Of a stretch of 64,000 bases of DNA, positions 18,253 to 30,513 are shown in pieces. Made by a program: the position numbers and the translations under genes. Below the pieces are notes generated by a model that was given only the letters and a program-made list of their open reading frames with translations, ran no database searches and was not told the origin of the DNA. How positions within the stretch are numbered: the stretch's first letter is position 1; each line of letters begins with the position of its first letter. The stretch comes from Micromussa lordhowensis (Eukaryota > Cnidaria > Anthozoa > Scleractinia > Lobophylliidae): NCBI GenBank assembly GCA_964020085.1, contig OZ026597.1, positions 2,389,813 through 2,453,812 on the forward strand, in the 5' to 3' direction.

Positions 18253-21200
18253 GGCATGCTATAAATAAAACAATCAATGGAGCGATTAGTTTTATAATTA
18301 ATGCTGTAATCGATAACTGACTCATATTGAATAGTTTATTTTGTTATCCATAAATCGATAATTATTCTGGACAATGAAGTAGGGACCCATTTTCGACGTT
18401 GAGCACAAACAGTGCAAAGTCTACAGAATCTGTTGATTAACGAAGCTACAATTTTTTTCATAGGAGCCTGCAGAGATTTGTCCCATCTCCCTCAAACAAT
18501 ACCGCATTTTGTCAATCGTGCCCAGGAATGCTCCGACATTGGCAGATACCTCTGTTCAGAACACAACTGCAGATGTGTTCTCGTCCATGGCGTTACTGGT
18601 GTGGGGAAAACAAGCACAGCTATCAAAGTGGCAAACGACAGATTGGACTCCGACAGTCGTACCGTGGTTGTTTACGTCAACTGCAGATATCTAAATTCAC
18701 TCGATGACTTCGCAGGAAAGGCTCTTCAACAAGTTTACCATTATCCTGTAGAGGACCCGATATCTGAACTCAAAAATCGTCTGAAAAGCCAAGATTGCTA
18801 CACGGTGCTGTTGCTAGACAACTTCGAATTTCTGCGTTATTTGGGGGACACTGAGCAAGACACTCCCCATGAAGGAGCAATAGCACAAGGGAGGATGACC
18901 CCATCATGCGAAGGATCGAAGATCATGACTTTCATCACTGAAGTAGTCAAGACCTCAAGAAAAGTCAAGTTACTGGTCACCTCATCAGAGAACGTCGTGT
19001 TCCCGGGCTTAGGGCAGGAAGTGGTTCATCTGGCTTGCTTTAAACCAGAGGAATCATATCAGCTCCTGCAAAGAGCTTGTAGAGAGAGGGTAGTAAACCA
19101 ACAATGCGCGTATCAGCTATCAGAGATTTGTAGCGGCAATCCACTCGTTCTCTACACCTTGGCCTTGTCGCAGCGCGACCTGCTTAGTCTCGTGGAACGT
19201 ATGTACTGCTCATCGCCGCAAGATACGTTCGAGTTCTTAAGAAAGATTCAGGCAGTCCCAGAAGAAGAAAAGATCAACGTGTGCCTTGATATTTCCTTTG
19301 GCAGACTTAATGCACAAGAAAAGAACACTCTTATAACATTAGCACTTCTTAGAGGGCGTTTCACCCTGCCTAGAGCTGAGCAAATATTTCATTCATTAAT
19401 GCCAAGGGAGCATCAGCTCACAGATAATGCATTGGAACTGGCGAAGCGATCTCTTTTGGAACAAAACATCGTTGGAGGTGTTTGCTTTTATACTTTTCTC
19501 AGAGTCATTCGCGACTACTGCAGAAACATGGCGTCAGATCAGTCAGGCTTTCGTGAAGTCTTTGTCAATGCTCGGAATGTGCTCGTCGGTCACTTTTGTG
19601 CCTTCCTGGCAGACAAATTTAGACTGTTCTTGAGCAAGAACGCTTCAGACGCAATCACAGCTTTCCAACAGGAGGAAGAGAACATCATGCAGCTTGTTGA
19701 GTGGTGCGACAACGGAGAAATGTCTGAAGAACAAATTAGAAGATGTATCGATGTCTTCAACAGCGTTGGGGAGCTTCTGGCAAAGATGATTGGAAAGAAG
19801 AAATATGAATCCGTTTTCAAATTGTTAAGAAAGAAGTCTGAAGAAATGAGAGATCAAAAGCGATTGAGTGAGTGTCTCATCTCCCTGGGGATCAAACAAG
19901 TGTTTCACTGCTCATGTTTGCCATGAAGAAGCCGCGGAACAAGCCAAGGAATATTTGTTGGAAGTCGACAGAATTCAGAGCAGTCCTGATCTGTGCGTCA
20001 ACACGGGTAATAGCCAGGCCCAGTCTTTCCAAACTTGGTCGATGTCTTGTAAAAGAAGGTCAATTCCGTGAGGGGAGAGAGAAGATCCAGCAGGCAATCG
20101 ACATTAGAAAATGAAATGGAGAAGAAGACATCGTCATGCTTGCAGCAACATACAATGATATGGCAGGTACGTGTATTGATTTTGTGTCTATATCGTCACA
20201 TAATGTCCATTTATTGCTTATATCCTTGGTTTGAGCGAGCACCGTGACAGCTAAGAGGCTTGTCCGAAAACACAGCACGATGATACCAGCCAAGAACCTG
20301 GGCAGGACCAATCGGATTGGGATTCTAACCCACTAACAAGTGGACGAGCGCCCCTCCAGTCATACAGTTCAACAGTGAATTGTATCTAAGAATAGGCTCG
20401 ATTCCCGCCGTTCACTTGAGTTCGGTCCGGTTCTTCGACTTCTTCCCCTCCTTTCCCGAATAGTGGCTGGCCATGATAATAAAGGCCTACCTGGGGATCA
20501 CTTCCTTACTAGTTTTCCATGTGCTTTAACTGGAGGGCATCAAGACTGAGGAATAATAATATTTTCTTGTAAATTATTTTGGTAGTGGCCCTATCGCTCG
20601 AAGGAGACCACCAGGAAGCCATTGCAATCAGAGAACGACAGACCCTTCCAATTTACAAGGACCAACTGGGTGATCATCCCTTCACGGCAACCATCCTCAA
20701 CAATCTGTCCAATAACTACTATGCTCTTGGTCAATACGACAAAGCTGAGCAGTATTCTGATGAAGCGCTGAGGATGCGGCTTGAGTTGCTCAAGGATCAT
20801 CGTGACACGGCCAAGTCTCTTTTTGATCTTAGTATGGTGCACAAAGAAAAAGGAGAACTCCAGAAAGCGAAAGAATGTCTTGAAAGGTCTCAAACCATGC
20901 AGGAGAGGGTACTGGATGACAACATCAAGGATCTTCAACGGTAAAACAATGTAATTTTGTATTTTGTGCTCTGAATTGCGCCGTTCGTCAATTGATGTTA
21001 TGCTCATATAAAAAACTTTCGTTCTTCTTTTTCATAACTGGGCTATTCTTATCGCTTTTCTTGTATTAACAAACCTCATCGTGGACTTTCAGTAGACCAG
21101 TGACAAAGATTATACTCTCGTGCGTGTGGTTTGTTTTAGGATTCCAAAGTAAAGGGGAGCAGTATACTTATCAAAAAGTATTTTATTCGACAACATTTCA

Positions 21201-21986
21201 CTAAGCTCCTGTTGATTTTTTCCTTAGTCCTGATCAAGATCGCCGGGGGTGACAGAAAGGAATGGATTACTCGTGGGAAAATGTTTTGGGGAATATGCCG
21301 CCCAGTTCTTCAAATACTTACCTTATTTTTTTGACCAAAATACACCATTTGCTTAACCTGTCTACAGATAAAGCCTCTAAAATCCAGACCCGTTTTCAGA
21401 AGTGAAGAATCGCGCTTTTATCGATTAACATACTGCTTTGGTTATCTATTTTTCTCAGTTTCTCTGTTGACTGTGAAAGCCCCCATTAAAAACTGAATGA
21501 GGCTATAAAGATACAGGATTTATTTCTCTATAAACGATTCTAATTTTCCGGCCACATTACATCAGATGACATAATCTAACCTCTTTTCTACAGAGCAAAG
21601 CAGCCTTGGCTTTGGATCGTCACATAACTTATGATTTTTATAAAGAAACACGTCCTCAGGGATTCTGATACCATAATGTCTGTCACGCGACATTATAATA
21701 TAGAACACGAAATTAAGAGCTAGCAATTTTTCTCCATGCCCATGTCTTAATTCATTTTTGAAAGGATTGCTTATCAGCCATGCATGTGAAGGGTGACCGG
21801 GCTAGTGCGTTAAAGATTACACAGAAAACATAAAAACTATCTGATACGACAAAGAATTTCACTGCCTTTTTAAATAACACCGCTGAATAATGTCTTGATC
21901 TCTAATGCCTGATCTCCTCACACAGAACCAGAGATGAGCTGGAAGAATTGCATATCCTCCTTGCTGGCCGCCAGGAGTTGGAGTAG

Positions 21987-22610
21987 GAGCTCCCAATCAG
22001 ATTTTCTATTGCTTCTAACGTATTCGCAACTTCAACACGAATGTACGTGTAGTACGAGGCAAAGACGATCTTTTCCCCTCTGTGATGAGGCCGGTCATGT
22101 ATGACTAGACGAGACGGTTGAGGTGATTCAACATTAAACTAAAAACAGGTCAAAAGCGGGCGAAGAGAAGGATTTTAGCTTGTTAAGTGGTGTCTTTTGC
22201 TTAACAGAGACAACACAGGCTTATTTTCGGTTTTGCATGTTTTGATCTAATGTTTCTTCGACCTAAGCTTGCAAAATGCCACCCAGAGTAACTACAAGAA
22301 GTTAATCTATCTAGGTGGCTGATATAGCTACTTGAAGTGATGGGTGATAGGTTCGGCTACTAACACAGTCACCCACACAAATATAACAGGCACTGGCCCA
22401 TTCACTGCTGATAAGGAGTCAAACCAGTTGTGTTTGTGGAATGCAGTAATAAAATGAAAAATTAAAATCGAACAGAATAAAACAGAATAGGCGACAAGGT
22501 ATGGAATTGCAATCAAGTGATTAATCGAATTTGGATACGATATTTAAAAAAAAAGAAAGAAAAGGAAAACTGAAATAGACTTATAACCACTCTTAATCAT
22601 GAAAATTACA
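21987..22610. other. 3' flank of NB-ARC/TPR gene
   Basis: No gene or structured repeat recognised. Confidence 0.4.
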
Positions 22611-22765
22611 ATTTCCTCGATTGTGATTGGTTTAAAAAACTCCTATTTTCCACTAATTCACTAGCCAAGTTGTTATCGGACAGTTTGTAATCGGACAGTT
22701 CAATAAGCCAATCACAGTCGAAGTTGTAGTTTAAATCAACCAATAACATTCAAAGTTGTAATTAC
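22611..22765. mobile_element. MITE-like repeat, family B copy 2
   Basis: Closely matches 13322-13470 ('tcgattgtgattggtttaaa', 'ctcctattttccactaattc', 'tagtttaaatcaaccaata'). Confidence 0.65.
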
Positions 22766-23007
22766 GAGTGCGTGCACACGCTTGCTTTTGTGTTTTTGGC
22801 GCCTAATTGTCGGTAGTAGGTGCGGTAGCCTTAGAATGTTTACATCTCCTTTGTAGGTATTTTAATGCAAATTTTCCCTATCTTCCATAACTTGGCTATT
22901 CTTCTTTTCTAGGAAATTGTAATTTTTATGATTAATTTTTGTAATTAAATATCACTCGTATGATTACAGACTGAATTGGACTCCACTCAGTCCTATTGCC
23001 ATTACTT

Positions 23008-23402
23008 ATCAATTGACCCAACAATCATGGTATGAAAAGCCGCCCAATCATTGGTGAACACGTTGCCATCATTTTCGTGACACAAAAGGTTACCATGGTA
23101 ACAGTATGACCCGCTAAAAAAACCCTTAATTATAGCTCTAAGGGCTTATTGAAAAACAGCACGATGAAATTTTGCTATATTAAAAAAAATTATGTACATA
23201 GGGTTCAGAGCCACCTTAAATCCACCTTTAAAAAATCACTGTGCCGGTTTTGAATTATTAACCCTAAATGCCATATTTATGGAGGTTTTTAACGGGACAT
23301 ACTGCTGCTATGGTAACCTATTGTGCCAGGAAAATGATATCAATTTGTTCACCAATGATTGGGTAGCTTTTTGATGCCAAGATTGTTTCATCAATTGATA
23401 AA
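23008..23402. mobile_element. Fold-back element with about 105-bp arms
   Basis: Left arm 'tatcaattga', 'caatcattggtgaacacgtt', 'ggttaccatggtaacagtatg' (23008-23110) is matched in inverse by 'catactgctgctatggtaacc', 'gttcaccaatgattgggtag' and 'tcatcaattgata' (23297-23400). No coding capacity. Confidence 0.65.
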
Positions 23403-23459
23403 GTGCGGTTATAATGACCCATCTCATTAAAATCTAAGTCTTCTTAAGTGTTTTGAGCC

Positions 23460-23532
23460 ACCTTAGAGTATGAAAACTGCATACAACTAAGACATTTAAG
23501 AGTATGAAAACTGCATACAACTAAGATATTTA
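23460..23532. repeat. Two-copy 35-bp direct repeat
   Basis: 'gagtatgaaaactgcatac' followed by 'aactaagacattta' occurs twice head to tail. Confidence 0.75.
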
Positions 23533-25900
23533 TTTTGTAGTGTATTTGTAGAGGGTATTTTCTGAACGATTTTTATAGCAATAGGTGTACTTTTTTCATA
23601 GGGCGTGTTGTGTCACATTGTGTTCTAATCTGAATTTTTAATTTCTCCAAAACACCACGCTTGTCAAAGGAAATCTTCTTACTTTAAGGGAAAAATGAAA
23701 TGGATTTGGAATCCAAGGCAACACGGTACCCTGCATTACAGGGCAGAAAAAAACCTAGGTCCGATTGCCCGCAGGCTCAATTTCTAGCCATTTAGTGAGT
23801 CCGCGTTCCTTGCCCTACACCGGTACGGACCAGTAATCCAGCCGTTCGTTGGATGGAAGATAAACAAGGGCTGGAAATCAAGCCTAGATTACCCGGGGTA
23901 TGTTAATTTTGCTCTTGGGAAAGTGAAAACAGACGTTTGGTGGTGCGGTGGGGCTAGTAAAATAAGCCTCAGTAGTCTTATACTCTATCACTGATTATAG
24001 ACAGTACCTAGTAAATGATGTAGTTGATAAGGCATGGACATTGCACGCCTATTAGGAGAGTACAATGTTAGTGGGGGCAACTGAAAACTGAAATGTACTG
24101 GCCCACTGGACGACTGGATTTCAAATTTTTTTCCTGCCCTGTGCAATCGATTTTACATTTAGATGTTTATACAGTACCACAAACAGAGGAAAAAACTTTG
24201 CTTCGCATTTAGCTTCCAGGTAGACGGCTTGCAGGGAGAAGTTTAATTCAACGGATGATTTAAGACTTAGAAGGTGCATTAGATGCAATATAGCAGACAC
24301 TAATGTCTTTAGTAGCAACGATTGGAGGCAACCTTTTTTATTTTGAGCAACTTTTTGGCATTTCTAGAGGAACCTTTTCGCAATTTACTGGTACATTCTC
24401 GATTGTCCCAGTTTGAACTTGTTAGACTGTAAGGGTCTGTAATGGATAATTCATAGTTATTCAGGGTTTTGTTACAATATCTAAAAGAATATTCCTGAGT
24501 TTGCATTATTGCTATCCAGTAAATGAATATTATCATTTAATGCGCTGTGATCTTTAATGATTGTTTTGATCTAGTAAAAATAAATCCTGGAAGTTAGCAA
24601 GGCGCCTCTTGCTTAGCCAACACTGAGTGAACTCCTTTTAAGTCACTGGTTCGTTATTTCCTACCAGCCTCCCCGCCTTACCAGCTTCACAGCTTGTGTG
24701 TTCACCTTAGGACGTGCGCGTCTTCCACGGATTAAAAGAACAACTCTTATCAGACGGACTCATAAGACACTACGCATGTCTAGTTACGGCGTGCGGGGAA
24801 CATTTTGTTGGTAGGGAGGGGTGAGGGGTGTGGGATGAGGGGTGAGGGGTGAGGGGGGTTTTGAACATAACTCACCCTCAGGAATAAAACCTATTGGTCA
24901 CTGAGATGCAAAACGATTTGGCTTGTGACGTGACGTTGATTCTCCATGCCGTTAGAGGACGGGCGATCAAAATAGTACAAATGTTTTCGGTAAATCGAGA
25001 TCAATATTTCTAAGACATACAATCATGAAGTGAGCCTTAAAACGTACCCACTTGAGCTCAAAAGGAAGTTAAAGAACGATTAATTCGAGGCCCAAATTTG
25101 TCAGTATATAATCCCATGTCTTACTTCCTTCAATGTAAATAGTGGTGATGCCGTTAAGTCGGTCATCTTAAAAATTTCTTAATGCCGGGAAGGGCAATAA
25201 AAGCGAGACCTTTCAGCAGAGCACGAGGCTTTATATAGAACAGATAAAATGTTATGGAGACCATTTTCATGGTCTTTACCAGGCTGTGTTGTTTTCTCTA
25301 TCATGGCTTCCCGCAGTCATAGTTTTCAAAGATTGGCAGGACTTCACTATCCACGCCGTATAAAATGTGATACGCTTTGCATGTTGTTGCAGCTTGGAGA
25401 ACAGGTATCAGTACAACATTGCGCGAAGCAATTTTAACCCGCGCAACAATGACGACTTGTCTTAGCTATCTGCAGCATCCTGTGCAATCTGAAAAGTAAC
25501 TTGTTTTTACTATATAAAACTTTACGGGCAACATACTTAACTTGCGACTATCTAAACAATATTGCAGGACACAACCTCGGCGTGCGCTTAGTTTCTACAA
25601 TACTGCATCTGATACTTTAAGCTTGTATCAGCTATTTGCGACATTGAGTGCGATAATTAAAATGTGATTGATTATATGCGGTAATTTCAGTTTCAACTAT
25701 GGTCGAAGTGGCCTTCTACAACTACCAGCTATTTCATTTCTCCTTGTTAAAACGCAGTTTAATCCAGAACGAAACTCACCACAAGGTCATTTCTTAGTAC
25801 AGAGGCACTGACCGGCTAAGACAACAGTCACAACAATGCTATAGTGATGTGTTGATTCACTAGTTGAAAACCAGCTTTGTCTTTACCCTTTCTCTCCCCG
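23533..25900. other. Intergenic DNA; short GGGGTGA minisatellite
   Basis: No gene was supported. A G-rich tract at about 24815-24860 repeats 'ggggtgagggg'-type units and could form G-quadruplex on the + strand. The rest shows nothing recognisable. Confidence 0.4.
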
Positions 25901-25904
25901 TTTC

Positions 25905-26640
25905 TCAAGGTAACAAAAATTTGCTAACAAAATCCTTGGCCTTATAAAAAGAACCTGTAAAGGTCTGAAAGACGTCAATACCCTACGAACTTTGTACTGT
26001 GCTTTAGTAAGGTCCCATTTGGAGTATTGTACTATTGTCTGGTCACCCCATACTGCTCGAAACATTAACAAACTGGAAAGGATACAGCGAATAGCTTCCA
26101 AGTTTATTCTCAAAACTGACGATGACTATGAAACTCGTAAAGACAAACTAAACTTGTTATCTTTGGAGGATAGGCGCTTCTTTTTTGATGTCTTGTTTTT
26201 TTACAAGGTTCTTAATGGTTTTGTTAATATAGACATATCCCCACTTATAGATTTTATTCTCATTCTGATCGATATTCTCTGAGGGGCAGGGATAACTTAA
26301 CCCTACAAAAACAGTTTTCCCGGACAGATGTTTTTAAATTTAGCTATTTTAATAGAATCGTAGACTTGTGGAACTCGCTGCCAAATTCAATCCGCAGCGC
26401 GACGAGTGTCTCTAATTTTAAAAGGGGGGTTAGGGAATTTTTAACATCTGGATTAGTTTGATGTAGTGTTTTTAATTTTTGACGATCGTAGCTGTTCTTC
26501 TTTTTTTTTCTGTGGTGGTCTGCCCAGCATGGGGACTCTGTCTCTTTTGCAGACCCTCCTTATGGCTTTTTATTCTGTGTATTCTTAACTTCCTTTTTTT
26601 TAGCCATTAAATTGTAATAAATAAGGTAAGGTGTTTTTCC
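25905..26640 (+). pseudogene. LINE non-LTR retrotransposon 3' fragment (RT C-terminal region)
   Basis: Reading forward, one frame gives the segment typical of the end of non-LTR reverse transcriptases ('LVRSHLEYCTIVWSPHT', then 'KLERIQRIASKFI' and 'LSLEDRRFFFDVLFFYKVLN'). After a frame change near 26260-26280 a second frame continues with 'SYFNRIVDLWNSLPNSIRS' to a stop near 26460. About 170 bases of 3' UTR follow, ending in an 'aataaataagg' tail near 26620. The polymerase core (YADD) and endonuclease are missing. This is a 5'-truncated dead copy. Confidence 0.8.
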
Positions 26641-26804
26641 ACAGGATTCACGGCTGAATATCACGGAGAATAACATTTACGTGATCACTGCGCTGTTGAT
26701 TTCCCGGGGGGGGGGTGTGGGAAGGCGGTACTCCCCCACAATACCTATAGGAGTATGTGCCGCCCAACGGGGTCGTGATTTTGGGAGTCCTGATCTAGAA
26801 CGGC

Positions 26805-27150
26805 AAGAAACCATCACTAGGAGCGGGCAATCCCCATACTAAGCCTATGTCACGGCATGTAGACCGGTCTAGTTTTATGGTTCTTAATTTTTTCCCCGCA
26901 AAATAGGTCAGTTCCGATCTACATGAGGGCGTAACGGTAAGGGAAAAATGGCGGTTTTTCTTTTTAATCTTCTGGCGAAATGATGACGTCAGTTAAAAAT
27001 TAAGTCCGTGCTTGTGATTGGTCACTGAGGTTCTGCGGGGATCTGAATTCGCGTTAAATTCAAATTAAACATAGATCGGTCTGTGGAAACGCCGTGGTAG
27101 GAATATGGGGTAGTTGCACGCTCCTAATGATGGGCCCGTGAGAACGGGGT
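26805..27150. mobile_element. Fold-back MITE, family A copy 2
   Basis: Left end 'tcactaggagcgggcaatcc' and 'tgtcacggca' are matched in inverse by 'gccgtggtaggaatatgggg' and 'gttgcacgctcctaatgatg'. Same family as 3697-4080. Confidence 0.65.
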
Positions 27151-27209
27151 ATCAATTTTCGAGTCGTTTCCGTGAACGGGGTATAATATTTCCAACGTAC
27201 GTATTTCTT

Positions 27210-27355
27210 TAAGGCGGGGGTAAACATGAATAGGTGTAAAATTTGAAGTGATATAAAAAAGGAAATTGTTAGGATTAAGATGGATTGGAAACACTACCAG
27301 ACAGTTGATCCCCGCAAAAGAGAGCCCCAGGTTGCTAGGGGACTGTCTTCTTCAG
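27210..27355. repeat. Dispersed repeat E, copy 1
   Basis: 'aaggcgggggtaaacatgaa' through 'gagccccaggttgctag' is nearly identical to 46497-46628. Only two copies are in this window. It has no open frame of note. Confidence 0.75.
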
Positions 27356-27745
27356 GTTTATTGTAACAAGCATTTATCAGCCTTCTTTCAGGTTTCTTGA
27401 TAAGCATTTATCCATTCAATAAACCTGAAGAAGGCTGGTGTTGGCCAGCCGAAATATTGTAACAACGCCTATTTTCACGTTGTCTTGACCAACCTTTGCA
27501 GTACATTTTCTATTTTTAAAGTTTTTTGGTCTGGTCACGATCTATTTTGATCCAACGTAGAGCAAGTTTTGATCGTACACGGTTTTTGCAGTGGTTTAAG
27601 CCTTAAAAAGTTTTAGTCTGTAAATGTCATACACCGGTTCGAAGGCTAGATAACGCTATCCAGTGGATAAGTGTTAACAAAACAAACCACGCTATCCACT
27701 GGATAGTGGCTTACCCGGTGGATAGCTAGCGTTATCCACCTTTCG
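27345..27745. repeat. Short inverted repeats and TATCCACTGGATA palindromes
   Basis: 'cttcaggtttattg' (27350) and 'caataaacctgaag' (27417) form an inverted pair. 27655-27740 carries three 'tatcca(c/g)tggata' palindromes. Confidence 0.5.
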
Positions 27746-28057
27746 AACAACCCAGGCCTGTAGTGTAGTGTCCCCATGGGACTACTGTACTAAAAGTTCT
27801 TTGCGCTCGCCCCCCTCCTCCTCCCTTGCACTTTACAACCGACCAGTCCCTTACCTAGTACTGTGGACTGTGCCACAACGTGCCTGAGAGTGGTTGATAG
27901 GTAGGCAGGGAAGGCTTGGCATACTTATAATTTCCCATGTGAGGCTTATAAGAGCTGTAAAAGAATATCTGTAGAAAAGGCGGAGACTGACTGTATTACT
28001 CTCTAGTCCAGTCCCCACTCCAAAAGCTAGTTTCGTCCCCAAGCCCCTACATTCAAA

Positions 28058-28211
28058 ATGGCGGTAGTCTGAAGAAGGTTTTAGGTGCAATTTTCTTCCA
28101 CAACTTACGTCGTATCAACAATTGGACACTGCCCTTTCCAGAGGAAAAACCAACGCGAGCTTCACATAGAGATTTGGAGAATCTGCAAGAGAAGCAGGAT
28201 TGCATTGCAAG
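28058..28211 (+). CDS. Exon-like block of unknown gene (weak)
   Basis: An open stretch ends in a good donor (GCAAG|gtaagc at 28212). It reads as a protein-like sequence with 'NNWTLPFPEEKPTRASHRD' and 'ENLQEKQDCIAR'. No in-frame ATG or clear acceptor was found, since the ATG at 28058 is in another frame and closes at once. No continuing exon was recognised downstream. It may be a decayed or isolated exon. Confidence 0.25.
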
Positions 28212-28344
28212 GTAAGCTCTCCGATGCAGATGTTTAGCTAGAATTAAGCTTAACACCAATACTATGGATACATCAAATGAGGTCTCTTCTTTGACTAGAT
28301 GAAAAATATTAGCTATTGTTGTAAATAGTACAGTATAAGGAATA

Positions 28345-28410
28345 ATTTGTTATTATGATTATTATTATTATTATTATTATTAAATTATTCATAATAATAA
28401 TTATAAACTT
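28345..28410. repeat. ATT-rich microsatellite
   Basis: 'attattattattattattatt' followed by an inverted 'aataataattataa'. Confidence 0.7.
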
Positions 28411-28879
28411 ATGACAGCTATCAGTAAGAGGTTATTAATAACTTTGTTTCAAAGAATCAGTCTTTTTCCTTTTTTTTCAAATCAAGTCAAAGGTCTCACT
28501 GAGATCTATCTAAAATTTGAGATTAATATTTTTTTTTCAAAATAAGAGAATGAAACAAGACTTACCTGTAAGTCAAAGTTTGCTTGGAATTCTATATGAG
28601 TTACCTACTGCGCCAAGGCGCCAAGGGATCACATGAGATTGCACCATGCATGTGCACGTCCGTTTTCAATATAGTAATATAGCTCTTGTCCTTGCGCAGG
28701 GCTCATCAACCCGAACGGAGTCAAGTGCACTAACCATGAGGTCTGACCATGCCTCTGATAGCCAATCAGAGTGCATGTTATATTGGCTTCAAACACAAGC
28801 CACATAATAATTAGTTTTAGTAGAATTCTACTAGTACACTTATGAAAATGCTGTAATCTGATTGGCTGAGCCATTGCAC

Positions 28880-29080
28880 ATTATCAGCCATTATAGTTTA
28901 CCACTAAATTTTCTCCAATTCTTATTGGTTTAAATTGATCATGTGATGTGATAGTGTTCATCCGTGGAGAGACACAGTCACTATCAGCCCTTATAGTTCA
29001 CCACTAAATTTTCTCCAATTCTTATTGGTTAAATTGATCACGTGACGCGATAGTGTTCATCTGCACAGAGACACTATCAG
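28880..29080. repeat. About 100-bp tandem duplication
   Basis: 'tatcagcc.ttatagtt.acc', 'ctccaattcttattggtt' and 'gatagtgttcatc' occur at about 28885 and again at about 28984. Confidence 0.7.
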
Positions 29081-29307
29081 CGTAAAGTACCTGTCTGCGG
29101 AAAATACCCGGATGGATAGTAGTCGTCCGTGAAAATTCATCTGTAAACAATTGAAATTGTATGAAGGGGGTTTTGTCTGTTTTCCTATTCAAAGTTTTCA
29201 TTTGGTTTTCACGGCTTTCATCTCAAAAAGTTGAAAATGGTTCAATTGAGGTCTGATTGATTTTTGAACTAGCGCGCGGAAGAAAGTTTAGTGGTGAACA
29301 ATAAAGA

Positions 29308-29489
29308 CAATAGAGTGTTTTTGTCTCGGAACTATCGGTCCGATAGTTGCCCCTTGGAAATTTGATGTTCTTAAAACTAGCATATTTGCCCTCGAAGCTT
29401 CGCTTCTCGGACAAATGTTTGTTTTAAGAACATCAAATTTCCGCAGGGCAACTATCAGCTGATAGTTCCTCAACAGAAACACTCTATTG
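29308..29489. mobile_element. Fold-back element with about 70-bp arms
   Basis: 'caatagagtgtttttgtct', 'aactatcggtccgatagttg' and 'aaatttgatgttcttaaaac' (29308-29378) are inverted at 29421-29489. It is flanked by direct copies of 'gcggaaaatacc.ggatgg' (about 29097 and 29510), so it appears to sit inside a duplicated host repeat. Confidence 0.7.
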
Positions 29490-29654
29490 TTTAAATAGTG
29501 CCCATCTGCGGAAAATACCCAGATGGATAGTAGTCGTTCGTGAAAATCTATCTGTAAACAAGCGGGTTTGTAGAAAAAAAAACAGTTGAAATTGTATGAA
29601 TGGGGTTTTGTCTGTTTTCCTATAAAACCCATCCCAGGAAATAAATAACAATTA

Positions 29655-29775
29655 TTACATGAGCCTGAGTTGGATATGAAGTGATAAAATAACCGACGAG
29701 CGCGTAGCGCGAGTTGGTTATAATCACTTCATATCCAACAAGGGCGAATGGAATAATTGTTTTAGTAAATTCTCA
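29655..29775. mobile_element. Fold-back MITE, family C
   Basis: 'gttggatatgaagtgataaa' is inverted as 'ataatcacttcatatccaac' around a 'gcgcgtagcgcg' core. Related fragments lie at 16985 and about 31650-31690. Confidence 0.65.
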
Positions 29776-29999
29776 AACCGGGTTTTGCCGCCGATTTTTA
29801 TTTCGGCCATTATAGAGGGCTGAAGTTGAAAACTTCGTGCGGAAAATTTTTAAACTTGGCGCACTATTTTCCATATGACATAAAACTCCGACTATTGGCT
29901 CATAGTCGGAGTTTTTTAGCCAATCAAAAAGCTACACATGCAATAGTCGGAGCTGAGAATTTACTAAGGTTAGCTATAAACCCTTTTCCCAGATACATG

Positions 30000-30500
30000 T
30001 ATAAACCCTCGCTCCAGGTGTCGCCCCATTCCCACTGAGATATACATGTAGTATGTAAGTTTGCTCAGCAGATTTAAACCCTTTTTCATTTCTACTGTCT
30101 ATTTATTGGTCCTCCTCTCAGATACAATCCCTCTCTCCAAATGTTGGCCCTGTTACATATTAACCATCTCAGAACATGTTAGTCCTCTTCTCAGATATAA
30201 GCCCCTTCTCCAGACAGTGTCCCTCTTCTTGCATATAAGCCACTTTGTGACATGTTGGCCCTCTCAACAGACCCTTTTCAAAGATGTGAGCCTTCTTTCC
30301 CACATTGTCCCTTCTTTCAGATGTGCATCTTCTCTGCATATGTTGGCTCCCTTCAAAGAAACACATATGACCCTCTTTCAACATGTTTACCCAATCCTTC
30401 TGGAGATATGGTACTCTCTTCACATGTTGCCTTTTTTAAACATACAGTATAAGTCCCTATCTCTGCATTTCGACGTACAGCGTACCTCTAGTGTGTGGGT
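30000..30500. repeat. Degenerate pyrimidine-rich minisatellite
   Basis: Irregular units of about 20-40 bp around 'ccctcttctcagatataag' and 'acatgttggccctctc'. A 170-codon open frame crosses it but is explained by the repeat. Confidence 0.5.
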
Positions 30501-30513
30501 TGTCCTCTTAGAT

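Larger units (their letters stand above)
16729..21986 (+). pseudogene. NB-ARC STAND NTPase with TPRs (NLR-like), six-exon model with breaks
   Basis: A probable intracellular sensor-type STAND ATPase. Modelled exons are 16729-16777 (start ATG), 17200-17250, 17515-17565, 18464-20166, 20586-20940 and 21926-21986 (stop TAG); all junctions are GT-AG and reading phase is consistent. The large exon encodes the P-loop GVTGVGKTS (18589-18615), Walker B VLLLDNF (about 18805-18825), a sensor-like KLLVTSS (near 18967) and the GNPLVL motif typical of NB-ARC (near 19135), then a helical region and TPRs. Exon five continues TPR units ('NNLSNNYYALGQYDKAEQYS'). The N-terminus is short, Ser/Pro-rich and has no visible TIR, CARD or Death domain. 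As given, the frame shifts at about 19880 and again at about 20020, and an in-frame TGA stands at 20112-20114. It is therefore a recent pseudogene or a gene with sequencing errors. Family assignment is firm; the exon model of the first three exons is inference. Confidence 0.75.
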
